NCBI RefSeq assembly: GCF_041080675.1
Contig: NZ_CP163520.1
Coordinates: forward strand, 7,965,501 to 8,029,500
Reading direction: 5' to 3'
Length of the DNA stretch: 64,000 bases
Source of the DNA: Streptomyces sp. cg36
GTDB taxonomy: Bacteria; Actinomycetota; Actinomycetes; Streptomycetales; Streptomycetaceae
Shown here in pieces: positions 44,963-53,833 of the stretch. Within the stretch, counting starts at the first letter, position 1; the number at the start of each line of letters is the position of its first letter. The translations under genes and the position numbers were made by a program. Below the pieces are notes generated by a model. It did not search any database and was not told the origin of the DNA. It saw nothing but the letters and a program-made list of their open reading frames with translations.

Positions 44963-47359
44963 ATGACATGGGTACTTCCCGATGGGCGATCCGGCGGTGA
45001 CGGCACGGCCGTCGCCGCGGTGGACGTATACGGCAGGATCATCTGGTGGAATCCGCAGGCGGGCCGACTACTGGGCTACGCACCGACGCAAGTGGCCGGC
45101 CGCGCCGCCCCCGAACTGCTGGCCGAAGCGCTGCCCACGGCGGCGCTGCGCGCGCTGGTGTGCCGTACGCCCTGGCGCGGCGAGCTGCGGCTACGCCGGA
45201 GCGACGGGAGCGCGGGTGCGGTGATCTGTGAGCTGCAGCCGAACCCCTGGGCCACGGCGGGACCCGACTGGATCGTCCTGGCCGCGAGCCCAGGGGCCGC
45301 GCCGCCCGGTCAGAGTGTTCGGGGAGAGCGGTCGGCCGTGCTGACCGACCGGGCGTTCACCCAGGCACCGCTGGCCATGTCGCTGTACGACCGGCAGGGC
45401 CAGCTGGTTCGCGCCAACAGCGCGATGGAGCGGCTGTCGGGCCGCCACGAGGAGGAGATGCGGGGGCGGACGCTGCACGAGCTGATGGCGGCCCCTCCGC
45501 TCGACACGGTTGCGGAGGCAGCCGCCACGGTCCTGGAAACGGGCCACGAGGCCCGCGTACAGACCCTGGAGGCGGGCGGCGCGGGCGAGCAGCAGCGGCT
45601 TCTGACGTCGTTCCTCACTCCGGTCACGGACGACGACCGGACCGTGGGGCTGGCCGGTGTGGTGGTGGACACCACGCGGGAGTATCTCGCCGGGCAGCGC
45701 CTGTCGTTGGCCGCCGAGGCGGCGGGCCGGATCGGCACGACGCTCGACGTCGTGCGCACCGCACGGGAACTGGTCGACTTCTTGTGCGGACGCTTCGCCG
45801 ACTGGGTCTGCGTCGACCTCGTGGCTGACTGTTTCGACGGCCTGGGCGACACCGGGGGCAAGCCGGTGGACCACCGGGCGGGTTCCCCGCTGCTGCGCGT
45901 GGCCGAGCGCGGTGGCCCGCGCCCGCAGCAGGCGTTCCCTGCGCGGCGTGGGAGGACGTCGTGGGCCGGGCGGCTGTGGGAGGCGGGCGGAGCACGACAG
46001 ACAGGCACGGGTGATGGCGCCCGGCACGGGGCCACCACGAGTGACCCGGGGCCGGCCGACCACGATGCCGCTCTGGTCGTCGCCCTGCGGGCGCAGGGCG
46101 AGCTCCTGGGGCTGGTGCGTTTCGCCCGTGACCGTGGGCATCCGCCGTTCGACGCGGAGGAGCACCTGCTGGCCCGGAGCATCGTCGCGCGGGCCGCGCT
46201 GAGCCTCGACAACGCGCGGCGCTATCTGCGCGAGAGGTCGGTGGCCGTCACCTTGCAGCGCAGCCTGCTGCCGCAGGAGCCGGCGGTGCAGAACGCGGTC
46301 GAGGTCGGCTTCCGCTACCTTCCCGCCGCGACCGCGGCGGGCGTGGGAGGGGACTGGTTCGACGTCATCCCCCTGTCGGGTGCCCGGGTCGCCCTGGTGG
46401 TGGGAGACGTGGTGGGCCACGGCCTGCACGCGAGCGCCACCATGGGGCGCCTGCGGATGGCGGTGCGGACCCTCGCCGATCTCGATCTGCCGCCCGACGA
46501 ACTCCTGGCCCGTCTCGACGACATGGTGGTGCGCGACGCGGCCGAGTGGGCCGCGGGCGGCGACTTCGCCGCCGAGATCTGCGCCACCTGTGTGTACGCG
46601 GTGTACGACCCGGTCTCACGGCGCTGCTCGGTGGCCTGCGCGGGGCACCCCGTGCCCGTGGTGGTCACGCCCGACGGCGGGGCGGAGTTCCTGGACGTGG
46701 TGGCCGGGCCGCCGCTGGGCATCGGCGGTCTGCCCTTCGAGGCCCTCGACCTGCGGTTGCCCGAAGGGAGTCTGCTGGCCCTGTACTCCGACGGCCTCGT
46801 CGAGGGCATGGACCGGGATCTCGTCCGCAACACCGACACCCTGCTGCGCACCCTGGGGGGCGAGGCGGCGAGCGTGGAGGACGCCTGCGAGCGGGCCGTG
46901 GGCACGCTCGTGCCCGAGGACGCCCGGGACGACGTCACGCTCCTGGTGACCCGTACCCGGACGCTGCCCGACGAACGGGTCCACTACTGGGACCTGTCGT
47001 CGGACCCGGCGGCCGTGGGCGAGGCCCGCGCGCTGGTGCGGGAGCAACTCGGCCGGTGGGGTCTGCGAGAGCTGGAGTTCGCCACCGAACTCGTGGTGAG
47101 CGAACTGGTCACCAACGCGCTGCGGCACGCCGAGGCTCCGGTGCGGCTGCGGCTGATCCGCGACACCGGTCTCATCTGCGAGGTGTCCGACGCCAGCAAC
47201 ACCTCGCCCCGCCAGCGCCGGGCCCGCGCCCTGGACGAGGGCGGGCGGGGTCTGCTGCTGGTGGCCCGGCTCACCCACCGCTGGGGCACGCGGTTCACCC
47301 CGGACGGCAAGACCATCTGGGCGGAGCAGCGGATCGAGGCGCCGTGCACCGGCGGGTGA
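44963..47359 (+). CDS. PAS-PAS-GAF-SpoIIE phosphatase with C-terminal anti-sigma-type kinase domain
   Basis: A 798-residue protein. PAS domains lie at ~15-105 and ~125-235, GAF at ~245-420, SpoIIE phosphatase at ~450-660 (GGDWFDVIPL, VVGDVVGHGLHASATMG, ALYSDGLVEGMD) and a HATPase_c_2 kinase at ~670-790 (VVSELVTNALRHAEAPVRLR, DEGGRGLLLVARLTHRWG). Phosphatase and RsbW/SpoIIAB-like kinase in one chain would control both directions of an anti-sigma antagonist switch. The ATG has GAGG upstream. Followed by the ABC transporter genes at 140 bases. Confidence 0.9.
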   Translation: MTWVLPDGRSGGDGTAVAAVDVYGRIIWWNPQAGRLLGYAPTQVAGRAAPELLAEALPTAALRALVCRTPWRGELRLRRSDGSAGAVICELQPNPWATAGPDWIVLAASPGAAPPGQSVRGERSAVLTDRAFTQAPLAMSLYDRQGQLVRANSAMERLSGRHEEEMRGRTLHELMAAPPLDTVAEAAATVLETGHEARVQTLEAGGAGEQQRLLTSFLTPVTDDDRTVGLAGVVVDTTREYLAGQRLSLAAEAAGRIGTTLDVVRTARELVDFLCGRFADWVCVDLVADCFDGLGDTGGKPVDHRAGSPLLRVAERGGPRPQQAFPARRGRTSWAGRLWEAGGARQTGTGDGARHGATTSDPGPADHDAALVVALRAQGELLGLVRFARDRGHPPFDAEEHLLARSIVARAALSLDNARRYLRERSVAVTLQRSLLPQEPAVQNAVEVGFRYLPAATAAGVGGDWFDVIPLSGARVALVVGDVVGHGLHASATMGRLRMAVRTLADLDLPPDELLARLDDMVVRDAAEWAAGGDFAAEICATCVYAVYDPVSRRCSVACAGHPVPVVVTPDGGAEFLDVVAGPPLGIGGLPFEALDLRLPEGSLLALYSDGLVEGMDRDLVRNTDTLLRTLGGEAASVEDACERAVGTLVPEDARDDVTLLVTRTRTLPDERVHYWDLSSDPAAVGEARALVREQLGRWGLRELEFATELVVSELVTNALRHAEAPVRLRLIRDTGLICEVSDASNTSPRQRRARALDEGGRGLLLVARLTHRWGTRFTPDGKTIWAEQRIEAPCTGG

Positions 47360-47498
47360 GGGGCGGCGCGCCGGGCGTGGGCACTGCCCGGCCCGTCACC
47401 CGTGTGGACCGGTGGGTCTGTCGGCTCCCGTGGAGCCTGCCTACGGTGGAGTCGACCTTGCGCGCGCCCTCGGCGCACCTGCTCCGTTAGGGGGGCCG

Positions 47499-49244
47499 AT
47501 GGCTCTGTCGACGAGGCGCCCGCCTTCCGCGCGGTCGGAGAACCGGAGCTTCTTCGGTGGCTCCCTGTGGATCGATGCCGCGGTGGCCCTGGCCGTACTG
47601 CTGATCGGCTACTTGATCCTCCGGGTCGGCAAGGGGACGACGGTCTCCTTCGACCCGGCCGACGTCCTGCACGTGGACACCTCCCCGTCCCAGCTGCCCT
47701 ATTACGCGGCCCGCAGTCTGCTGCGGATGTTCGTGGCGCTGGCCGCGTCGATCCTGTTCACGCTGGTGTACGCGTACGCGGCGGCCAAGAGCCGTCGACT
47801 GGAGCGCATCCTGATCCCCGCTCTGGACATCCTGCAGTCGGTGCCGGTGCTCGGGTTCCTGACGGTGGCGGTGACGGGGTTCATCGCCCTGTTCCCGGGG
47901 TCGTTGATGGGGCTGGAGTGCGCCTCGATCTTCGCGATCTTCACGTCGCAGGCGTGGAACATGACGTTCGGCTTCTACCAGTCGCTGGTCTCCCTGCCAC
48001 GGGAGTTCGACGAGCTCTCGCGGTCCTTCCGGCTGTCGCGGTGGATGCGGTTCTGGCGGATCGAGGTCCCCGCCGGGATGATCGACCTCGTCTGGAACGG
48101 GATGATGAGCTTCGCGGGCGGTTGGTTCTTCCTGGTCGCCTCGGAGGCCATCAGCATCGGCAACGACAAGTACGCGCTGCCCGGCGTCGGCAGTTACGCG
48201 GGCACGGCCATCGACCAGGGCGACCTGGGCAAGATGGGCTGGGCCATCCTGACCATGGCCATCATGGTGATCGGCGTCAACTTCCTGTTCTGGCGACCGC
48301 TGACCGCGTGGGTGGAGAAGTTCAAGGTCGAGCAGTCGGAGGCGAGCGAGCTCCAGCGCAGCACGGTGCTCGACCTGTTGCGCCGCTCGCGCTGGCCCGG
48401 CTGGCTGGGGCGGGTGTGGCACCCGGTCGGGCGGGCCCTGAACTCCGCGGGCCAGGTGTTCGGCCGGGACGACCGGCCGCTGCACCTCGACCCGGTGCGC
48501 CGGCGCACCGGTGACGTGGTCTTCACGCTCGTCGCGGTGGCGCTGATCGGCTGGGGGCTGGCCGACCTGGTGCGTTACTTCCAGCGCACCACGGGCTTCG
48601 CCGTCTTCGGCGAGCCGCTGTGGCTGGGGCTGGTCACCCTGTTGCGGGTGGTCGTGCTGGTCGCGGCGGCCACTGTGGTGTGGGTGCCGATCGGGGTGTG
48701 GATCGGCTTCTCGCCCAGGCTCACCCGCGTCGCCCAGCCCGTCGTGCAGGTGCTCGCCAGCTTTCCGGCCAACTTCCTCTTCCCGCTGGCCATGTGGTTC
48801 TTCCTGCGGACCGGATTGGCGATCAACATCGGCTGTGTACTGCTGATGGCGCTGGGCGCCCAGTGGTACATCCTCTTCAACACGATCGCCGGAGCCATGG
48901 CGATCCCCAGCGATCTGCGCGAAGCCATGGACGACCTGGGCATCCGGGGGTGGCTGCGCTGGAAGCGCCTGATCCTGCCCGGTGTCTTCCCGGCGTACGT
49001 CACCGGCGCGATCACCGCGACCGGCGGCGCCTGGAACGCGTCGATCGTCTCGGAGGTGGTCTCCTTCCACGGGACCACCCTGACCGCCACCGGCCTCGGC
49101 GCCTACATCGCCCAGGCCACCAGCGACGGCGACTTCCCCGAGCTCCTCGCCGGTGTCGCGGTGATGAGCCTGTACGTCGTCGCCCTCAACCGGCTGTTCT
49201 GGCGCCGGCTGTACCGCCTCGCGGAATCGAGGTACGGCCTGTGA
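47499..49244 (+). CDS. ABC transporter permease, duplicated (NitT/TauT type)
   Basis: A 581-residue protein formed of two fused permease modules, each with ~6 transmembrane segments and an EAA-type loop (first near PREFDELSRSFRLSRWMRFW, second near DLREAMDDLGIRGWLRW). This matches the duplicated anion-transport permease family that lacks an own substrate-binding protein. The ATG at 47499 has GGGGGG upstream. The ATPase gene follows by 23 bases. Substrate unknown; nitrate, sulfonate or similar anions are typical of the family. Confidence 0.9.
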   Translation: MALSTRRPPSARSENRSFFGGSLWIDAAVALAVLLIGYLILRVGKGTTVSFDPADVLHVDTSPSQLPYYAARSLLRMFVALAASILFTLVYAYAAAKSRRLERILIPALDILQSVPVLGFLTVAVTGFIALFPGSLMGLECASIFAIFTSQAWNMTFGFYQSLVSLPREFDELSRSFRLSRWMRFWRIEVPAGMIDLVWNGMMSFAGGWFFLVASEAISIGNDKYALPGVGSYAGTAIDQGDLGKMGWAILTMAIMVIGVNFLFWRPLTAWVEKFKVEQSEASELQRSTVLDLLRRSRWPGWLGRVWHPVGRALNSAGQVFGRDDRPLHLDPVRRRTGDVVFTLVAVALIGWGLADLVRYFQRTTGFAVFGEPLWLGLVTLLRVVVLVAAATVVWVPIGVWIGFSPRLTRVAQPVVQVLASFPANFLFPLAMWFFLRTGLAINIGCVLLMALGAQWYILFNTIAGAMAIPSDLREAMDDLGIRGWLRWKRLILPGVFPAYVTGAITATGGAWNASIVSEVVSFHGTTLTATGLGAYIAQATSDGDFPELLAGVAVMSLYVVALNRLFWRRLYRLAESRYGL

Positions 49245-49267
49245 CCCCCACCTCTTCTGGAGACGGT

Positions 49268-50623
49268 ATGCGCCGCTCGATGTCGCCCGCCACGGACCGC
49301 CCGGTGAACGGGGAGGTCCTGCTGGAGACCGTTGATCTGACCAAGACCTATGCGGGCGCCGACGGTGAGCTGCCGGTGCTGCGCGGCATCGACCTGACGG
49401 TGCGGGCGGGCGAGATCGTGGCCCTGCTCGGCAAGTCGGGCTCGGGCAAGTCGACGCTGCTGCGCTGTCTTGCGGGGCTGGTGGCGCCGAGCCAGGGCAC
49501 GGTGTCCTTCCGGGGCACCCCGCTGGCGGGGGCCAACCCGGGCACCGCGATGGTGTTCCAGACGTTCGCGCTGCTGCCCTGGCTGACGGTGCAGCAGAAC
49601 GTCGAACTCGGCCTGGAGGCACGGCAGGTACCCCCGCGGGAGCGGGCGCGCGCGACCCTGGACGCCATCGATCTGATCGGTCTGGACGGCTTCGAGTCCG
49701 CCTACCCCAAGGAGCTCTCCGGCGGGATGCGCCAGCGCGTCGGGTTCGCGCGGGCCCTGGTGGTGGAGCCCGATGTGCTCATGATGGACGAGCCGTTCTC
49801 GGCGCTGGACGTGCTGACGGCGGAGAACCTGCGCGGCGAGCTGATGGAGCTGTGGGAGTCGGGTCGCTTCCCCACCCGGGCGATCGTGCTGGTCACGCAC
49901 AACATCGAGGAGGCGGTCATGATGGCGGACCGCATCGTCGTGCTCGGCGCGCGGCCCTACGGCACCATCCGCGAGACGTTCGAGGTGGATCTCGCCCGGC
50001 CGCGGGACCGGGCCTCGGCGGAGTTCGAGGACCTCATCGACCGGGTGTACCGCACCATGACCGGGCGGGCGAAGGAGTCCCGTCTGCCGGGCCGTGCCGG
50101 GGCGGAGGAGATCGAGCGGCGCACGGTCGCCAACTCCCCGCTGCCGACGGCGAGCGTGGACGGCCTGTCGGGTCTGGCGGAGATCGTCGCGCACCGGGGA
50201 GGCCGCTGCGATCTGGCGGATCTCGCCGACGACCTGGGCCTGGAGGTCGATGACGCACTGCCGCAGGTCGACGCGTTGGAGCTGCTGGGCTTCGCGACGG
50301 TCAGCGACGACGACCTGGTGCTGACCGAGCTCGGTACCGCGTTCGCGCGGGCCGACGTACAGCGCTCGAAGCAGATCTTCGCGGACGCGGCGCTGGAGGC
50401 GCCGCTGGTGAAGCTGATCGCGACGGGGGTGCGGCAGAGCCGCAGCGGCACCATGGGGGACGGGTTCTTCCGCGACCTGCTCGCCCACCACTTCACCAGC
50501 GAGCAGGTGAACCAGCAGCTGGAGCGGGCGACCGACTGGGGGCGGTACGCCGAGCTGTACGGCTATGACGCGGAGCCGCGCGAGTACCGGCTCGACGAGG
50601 GGGTCCAGCGCTCCAGCACCTGA
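49268..50623 (+). CDS. ABC transporter ATPase with C-terminal AAA-associated domain
   Basis: A 451-residue ATPase. Walker A is LLGKSGSGKSTLLRC, the Q-loop is VFQTFALLPW, the signature is LSGGMRQRVGFARAL and Walker B is VLMMDEPFSALD. Residues ~300-440 form the AAA-associated winged-helix-like extension (LAEIVAHRGGRCDLADLADD, VLTELGTAFARAD). The start ATG at 49268 has GGAG upstream. Its last 61 bases overlap the end of the convergent USP6 gene. It partners the permease to its left. Confidence 0.93.
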   Translation: MRRSMSPATDRPVNGEVLLETVDLTKTYAGADGELPVLRGIDLTVRAGEIVALLGKSGSGKSTLLRCLAGLVAPSQGTVSFRGTPLAGANPGTAMVFQTFALLPWLTVQQNVELGLEARQVPPRERARATLDAIDLIGLDGFESAYPKELSGGMRQRVGFARALVVEPDVLMMDEPFSALDVLTAENLRGELMELWESGRFPTRAIVLVTHNIEEAVMMADRIVVLGARPYGTIRETFEVDLARPRDRASAEFEDLIDRVYRTMTGRAKESRLPGRAGAEEIERRTVANSPLPTASVDGLSGLAEIVAHRGGRCDLADLADDLGLEVDDALPQVDALELLGFATVSDDDLVLTELGTAFARADVQRSKQIFADAALEAPLVKLIATGVRQSRSGTMGDGFFRDLLAHHFTSEQVNQQLERATDWGRYAELYGYDAEPREYRLDEGVQRSST

Positions 50624-51072
50624 CCGCAAGGGCCGCTGTCGCCGACCACGACGACCGGGCACGGCGCGTGCCTGCGGCAGTAGCGCCGGGTGCGGTCGTG
50701 GCGGAGCGAGTGGTCGCCGTCGGCGCTGATGACGAGCAGGTCGGTGGGGTGGGTGGCGCAGGCGATCAGCGCCCGGCCCGCGTCGGCGCGGGCCACGACC
50801 GCCTCGATGTCCAGCCGGTCGGCCTGGCGCGGCAGCGCCGCCCGGCACAGAGCGGTGAGCTGCTTGCGGGCGGCCTCGCCGCACCGCGTGTCGGCGGCCT
50901 CGGGGCCGGGGAACAGCGCGGAGAGGGTTTCGCCGTAGGGCGGGGACCAGGCGAGGACCGGGCAGAGGACGGCGTGGCGGTGGAGGGCTTCCTTGGCCGC
51001 CCAGCGCAGGGCGGCGCGCTGGCTGAGCAGCGCGTCGACGCCGACGACGACTCGGTCCGTGCGTACGGGCAT
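50563..51072 (-). CDS. Universal stress protein 6
   Basis: A 169-residue UspA-domain protein: TDRVVVGVDALLSQRAALRW, LLVISADGDHSLRHDRTRRY and CRRHAPCPVVVVG. The Gly-rich ATP loop is lost (ADGDHSLRHDRTR), so it probably does not bind ATP. The C-x5-C pair is kept. The ATG has AAGGAG upstream. Its 3' end overlaps the convergent ABC ATPase by 61 bases. Confidence 0.9.
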   Translation of the reverse strand: MPVRTDRVVVGVDALLSQRAALRWAAKEALHRHAVLCPVLAWSPPYGETLSALFPGPEAADTRCGEAARKQLTALCRAALPRQADRLDIEAVVARADAGRALIACATHPTDLLVISADGDHSLRHDRTRRYCRRHAPCPVVVVGDSGPCGQVLERWTPSSSRYSRGSAS

Positions 51073-51127
51073 GGCTCGTCTCCTTGTGCCGGGGGAAAAG
51101 GGAGGGGCCGGTGAGGGCCCCTTTCCC

Positions 51128-51170
51128 ACGGTAGGGAGGGAGCCGTGGCCGGGGTGTCCCACGAAGGGGG
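51128..51170 (-). promoter_or_regulatory. Shared-module promoter of USP6
   Basis: The minus-strand -10 is TACCGT (51128-51133). The core GGAC starts at 51159, 26 nt upstream, in CCCCCTTCGTGGGACACCCC. This is one of the best matches to the shared box. Confidence 0.6.
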
Positions 51171-51220
51171 GAGACGGTGGGGGCGGACATGTCCACCACT
51201 GGGCCGCGTGCGCCGCTCGC

Positions 51221-52282
51221 TCACCCGGCGGGTGCGGTGAGTTCGGAGCTGAGGAAGGCGAAGGCGTCCGGGTACATCCCGGTCCAAGTGCCGTAGTTGT
51301 GGCCGCCGGTGGGCCGGATGAGGGTGCTGACCCGTACGGAAGAGCCCTTGGCCGCCTGGACGAACGCCTCGATCTGGGCGGGCGGGCTCTCCCGGTCCTG
51401 GCGCGAAGTCGCCAGGAAGAGCGCCACGTTGGCGCGGGAGCCGCGCACCAGCGTGGTGGGGGCGTTGCGCGCCCGTAGCGCGGGGTCGGGCAGGACGCCG
51501 GCCTCGCCCGCCAGCGGATCGGGGTCCAGGGCCGCTCCGGCGCCGAAGACGGAGGGGAACTGCAGGGGCAGTTTGGCCGCGCAGTAGCCGCCGGTGGAGT
51601 ACCCCATGACGCCCCACGCCTTGGGGCCTGACAGGGTGCGGAAGTGCTGGCGCACCAGGTCGGGGACGTCCTTCGCGAGCCAGGTGGCGACCTTGCGCCG
51701 GGGGGTGTCCGAGCAGTCCGTGTCGACGCCGCCCGGGTCCACGACGGGCATGACCAGCAGGAAGGGGTGGGTGGCACCGTCCTCGACGAGCCGCTCGAAG
51801 GCCGCGGGCATGTGCCCGTTCTCCAGCCAGGACTGCGGACCGCCCGGAACTCCGTGCAGCAGCAGGACGACGGGCAGGGGCGTGTCGGTGCGGCTGTTGA
51901 CGTGGTGGCCGGGTGGCGCCCACACGATGACCTGGCCGGACAGCTTCGAGGCCGGGCCACGGAACTGGGTGGTCAGCGTGCCGCTGGTGCCGCGCGAGAA
52001 CTTGGCCATGCGCGGGGGAACTCCGGCCATGGCGGGGTTCTCGGTGAGCGTGTCCCGGCCCAGCAGGTCGTTCCAGGACGCGTACAGGCCGAAGCTGGAG
52101 TTGATCCAGGTCGCGGTCGCGGCGATGGCGGTGAGCTGGCACAGCACGAGCAGGGCGGTCCGGGCGGGCCAGCGGACCCAGCCCGGGCCGGGAATGCGCT
52201 GCCACACCAGGAGGGTGGCGGCCATGACCAGGAGGCAGACGACGATGAGGGTGACGAAGAAGGCCGTGCTGGTCAGGCGCAT
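51221..52282 (-). CDS. Membrane-anchored alpha/beta-hydrolase (esterase-like)
   Basis: A 353-residue form starting at the ATG at 52282; an ATG 11 codons upstream is possible. Two N-terminal transmembrane helices (FFVTLIVVCLLVMAATLLVW and ARTALLVLCQLTAIAATATW) precede an outward esterase domain with LLLHGVPGGPQSW, the nucleophile elbow GVMGYSTGGYCAAK and a late RPTGGHNYGTW. This is the Ag85/esterase-D-like alpha/beta-hydrolase-fold family of Streptomyces. Substrate unknown; cell-envelope lipid or acyl transfer is plausible. Confidence 0.88.
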   Translation of the reverse strand: MRLTSTAFFVTLIVVCLLVMAATLLVWQRIPGPGWVRWPARTALLVLCQLTAIAATATWINSSFGLYASWNDLLGRDTLTENPAMAGVPPRMAKFSRGTSGTLTTQFRGPASKLSGQVIVWAPPGHHVNSRTDTPLPVVLLLHGVPGGPQSWLENGHMPAAFERLVEDGATHPFLLVMPVVDPGGVDTDCSDTPRRKVATWLAKDVPDLVRQHFRTLSGPKAWGVMGYSTGGYCAAKLPLQFPSVFGAGAALDPDPLAGEAGVLPDPALRARNAPTTLVRGSRANVALFLATSRQDRESPPAQIEAFVQAAKGSSVRVSTLIRPTGGHNYGTWTGMYPDAFAFLSSELTAPAG

Positions 52283-52361
52283 TGTCCATGTATGTTCGCG
52301 ATCGCAGGGTTTCATTCATGGACGTGCGCCGGTGCGCGCCCGGACGGGTGACCCCGACGGT

Positions 52362-52916
52362 TCATGCCGCGTCCAGGTCGTGCAGCCCCGCGGTCTGCGC
52401 GGTCGGGTCGGCCCGGCGCCGTGCCCAGCCGCTCCATCGGCGCAGGCCCCGGCGGTATTCGCGCATCAGCGCGGGGCGGGCGACCACCAGGACCTGGCAG
52501 CGGGCGTGCCGCGCGCACTGTGCGGCCACCGAGCGGTGCCACAGGCGGCGCAGACCGGTGGGGCCGGGGCCGACGACCAGGAGGTCGTCCTCGTGCCACG
52601 CCTGTCTGGCCAGGACCCGCCAGTGGCGGCCGGGCTCGGTCACGCCAGTGATGAGCAGGTCTTCGGGGAGTGCCCCCAGAGCCCGCAGACAGGTGCTGCG
52701 CAGGGTGTCGAGGGCGGCCTCCCGCTCCCAGCAGGTGGCGACCGCCGCGCCCGGGTACCCGTATTCGGTGACTACGGCCGGGGTGAGGCGGTAGGCCACC
52801 ACGATCCGCAGCTCGGCCTCGCGGCGGCATGCCTCGGTGTAGGCGCGGCGCAGGACGGCCAGGCTGGTGGCGCTGCCGTTGACTCCGACGACGACGCGTT
52901 TGACGTGCGCGTTCAT
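52362..52916 (-). CDS. Universal stress protein 7
   Basis: A 184-residue UspA-domain protein: VKRVVVGVNGSATSLAVLRR, LLVVGPGPTGLRRLWHRSVA and AQCARHARCQVLVVAR. The glycine loop is degenerate. The basic tail (REYRRGLRRWSGWARRRAD) resembles that of USP2. It lies 44 bases after the histidine phosphatase gene and is probably co-transcribed with it. Confidence 0.92.
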   Translation of the reverse strand: MNAHVKRVVVGVNGSATSLAVLRRAYTEACRREAELRIVVAYRLTPAVVTEYGYPGAAVATCWEREAALDTLRSTCLRALGALPEDLLITGVTEPGRHWRVLARQAWHEDDLLVVGPGPTGLRRLWHRSVAAQCARHARCQVLVVARPALMREYRRGLRRWSGWARRRADPTAQTAGLHDLDAA

Positions 52917-52960
52917 GGCGTGCCTGCTCTCTGAGCCCGTGCTGGGGTGGTCCACGGGCC

Positions 52961-53629
52961 TCATGCCGTGTCGCGGCCCCGGTGCGTGGGGGAGGCGAGG
53001 GCGGGGGAGGGGGAGGATGCCTGGGTGAAGGGCGCGGGGACGTTCCAGGAGAGGACGGCGGGATCGCCGTGCTCGGTGCCCAGCCGGCTCACGGAGGCCG
53101 GGCCCAGCGTGAACATGGCGGCGTTCTCGGGCGGCAGGCCCAGATAACGGGCGGCGAGCACCCGCAGGACATGTCCGTGGGCGACGAGGGCGACGTCCTG
53201 GTGGCGCCGGGTGTCACGCAGCAGTGGGGTGACGCGCCGGAGCACCCGCTCGCAGCGCTCGGCCAGCTCCACAAGGGTTTCGCCGAGGTGACCGGGGCCG
53301 CCGGGGACCGGCCCGTCGTGCCACAGGCTCCAGCCGGGCTGGCGGGTGCGGATCTCCGGGGTGGTGAGTCCCTCGCAGCCGCCGTAGTCCCACTCGCGCA
53401 GCTCCGGTTCCGTGGTGCAGGCGCTGATTCCGGCGAGCTGCGCCGTGCGCTGGGCGCGCTGGAGAGGACTGACCAGGGCCAGTGCCAGATGACAGCGGGT
53501 GAGCGGGACCTGGAGCGCCTGGGCCTGTGCTTCACCGAGGCGGGTCAGCGGCAGGTCGGTGCGGCCGGTGTGCTTGCCCTGGCGGCTCCATTCGGTCTCA
53601 CCGTGGCGAATGAGGAACAGCTCACCCAT
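52961..53629 (-). CDS. Histidine phosphatase superfamily protein
   Basis: A 222-residue phosphoglycerate-mutase-like phosphatase: LFLIRHGETEWSRQGKHTGR with the catalytic His, LVSPLQRAQRTAQLAG, ELREWDYGGCEG and VALVAHGHVLRVLAARYLGL. It is likely a small-molecule or protein phosphatase rather than glycolytic Gpm. The ATG at 53629 has GAAAGG upstream. It heads a unit with USP7. Confidence 0.9.
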   Translation of the reverse strand: MGELFLIRHGETEWSRQGKHTGRTDLPLTRLGEAQAQALQVPLTRCHLALALVSPLQRAQRTAQLAGISACTTEPELREWDYGGCEGLTTPEIRTRQPGWSLWHDGPVPGGPGHLGETLVELAERCERVLRRVTPLLRDTRRHQDVALVAHGHVLRVLAARYLGLPPENAAMFTLGPASVSRLGTEHGDPAVLSWNVPAPFTQASSPSPALASPTHRGRDTA

Positions 53630-53723
53630 GGGGGGCGCCTTTCTCGTGGGTGCGAAAGCGTGCGGTGCTCGGATACGGCGGGTCCGCTATTGGCCGGTGA
53701 CGACCGCGAAGCGCCTGCACTTG

Positions 53724-53758
53724 ACGCTACGGAGGGATGCGGGGGCGTTGGATCCGTC
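53724..53758 (-). promoter_or_regulatory. Shared-module promoter of the histidine phosphatase-USP7 unit
   Basis: The minus-strand -10 is TAGCGT (53724-53729). The core GGAT starts at 53755, 26 nt upstream, in TATGACGGATCC. It lies in the divergent region with the sensor kinase gene, so both directions may be affected. Confidence 0.5.
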
Positions 53759-53833
53759 ATACGGTCGAGCGGGCGGGGGAGGCAGATATCCGCCGCCCGG
53801 CTGTGGACGGCGGACGTGTCCGGGCGGTGTGCG

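Noticed and set aside
47411..47447. Shared promoter module upstream of the ABC transporter genes
   Set aside because: TACGGT at 47442 has GGTC rather than SGAY at 27 nt; similar but off in both sequence and spacing.
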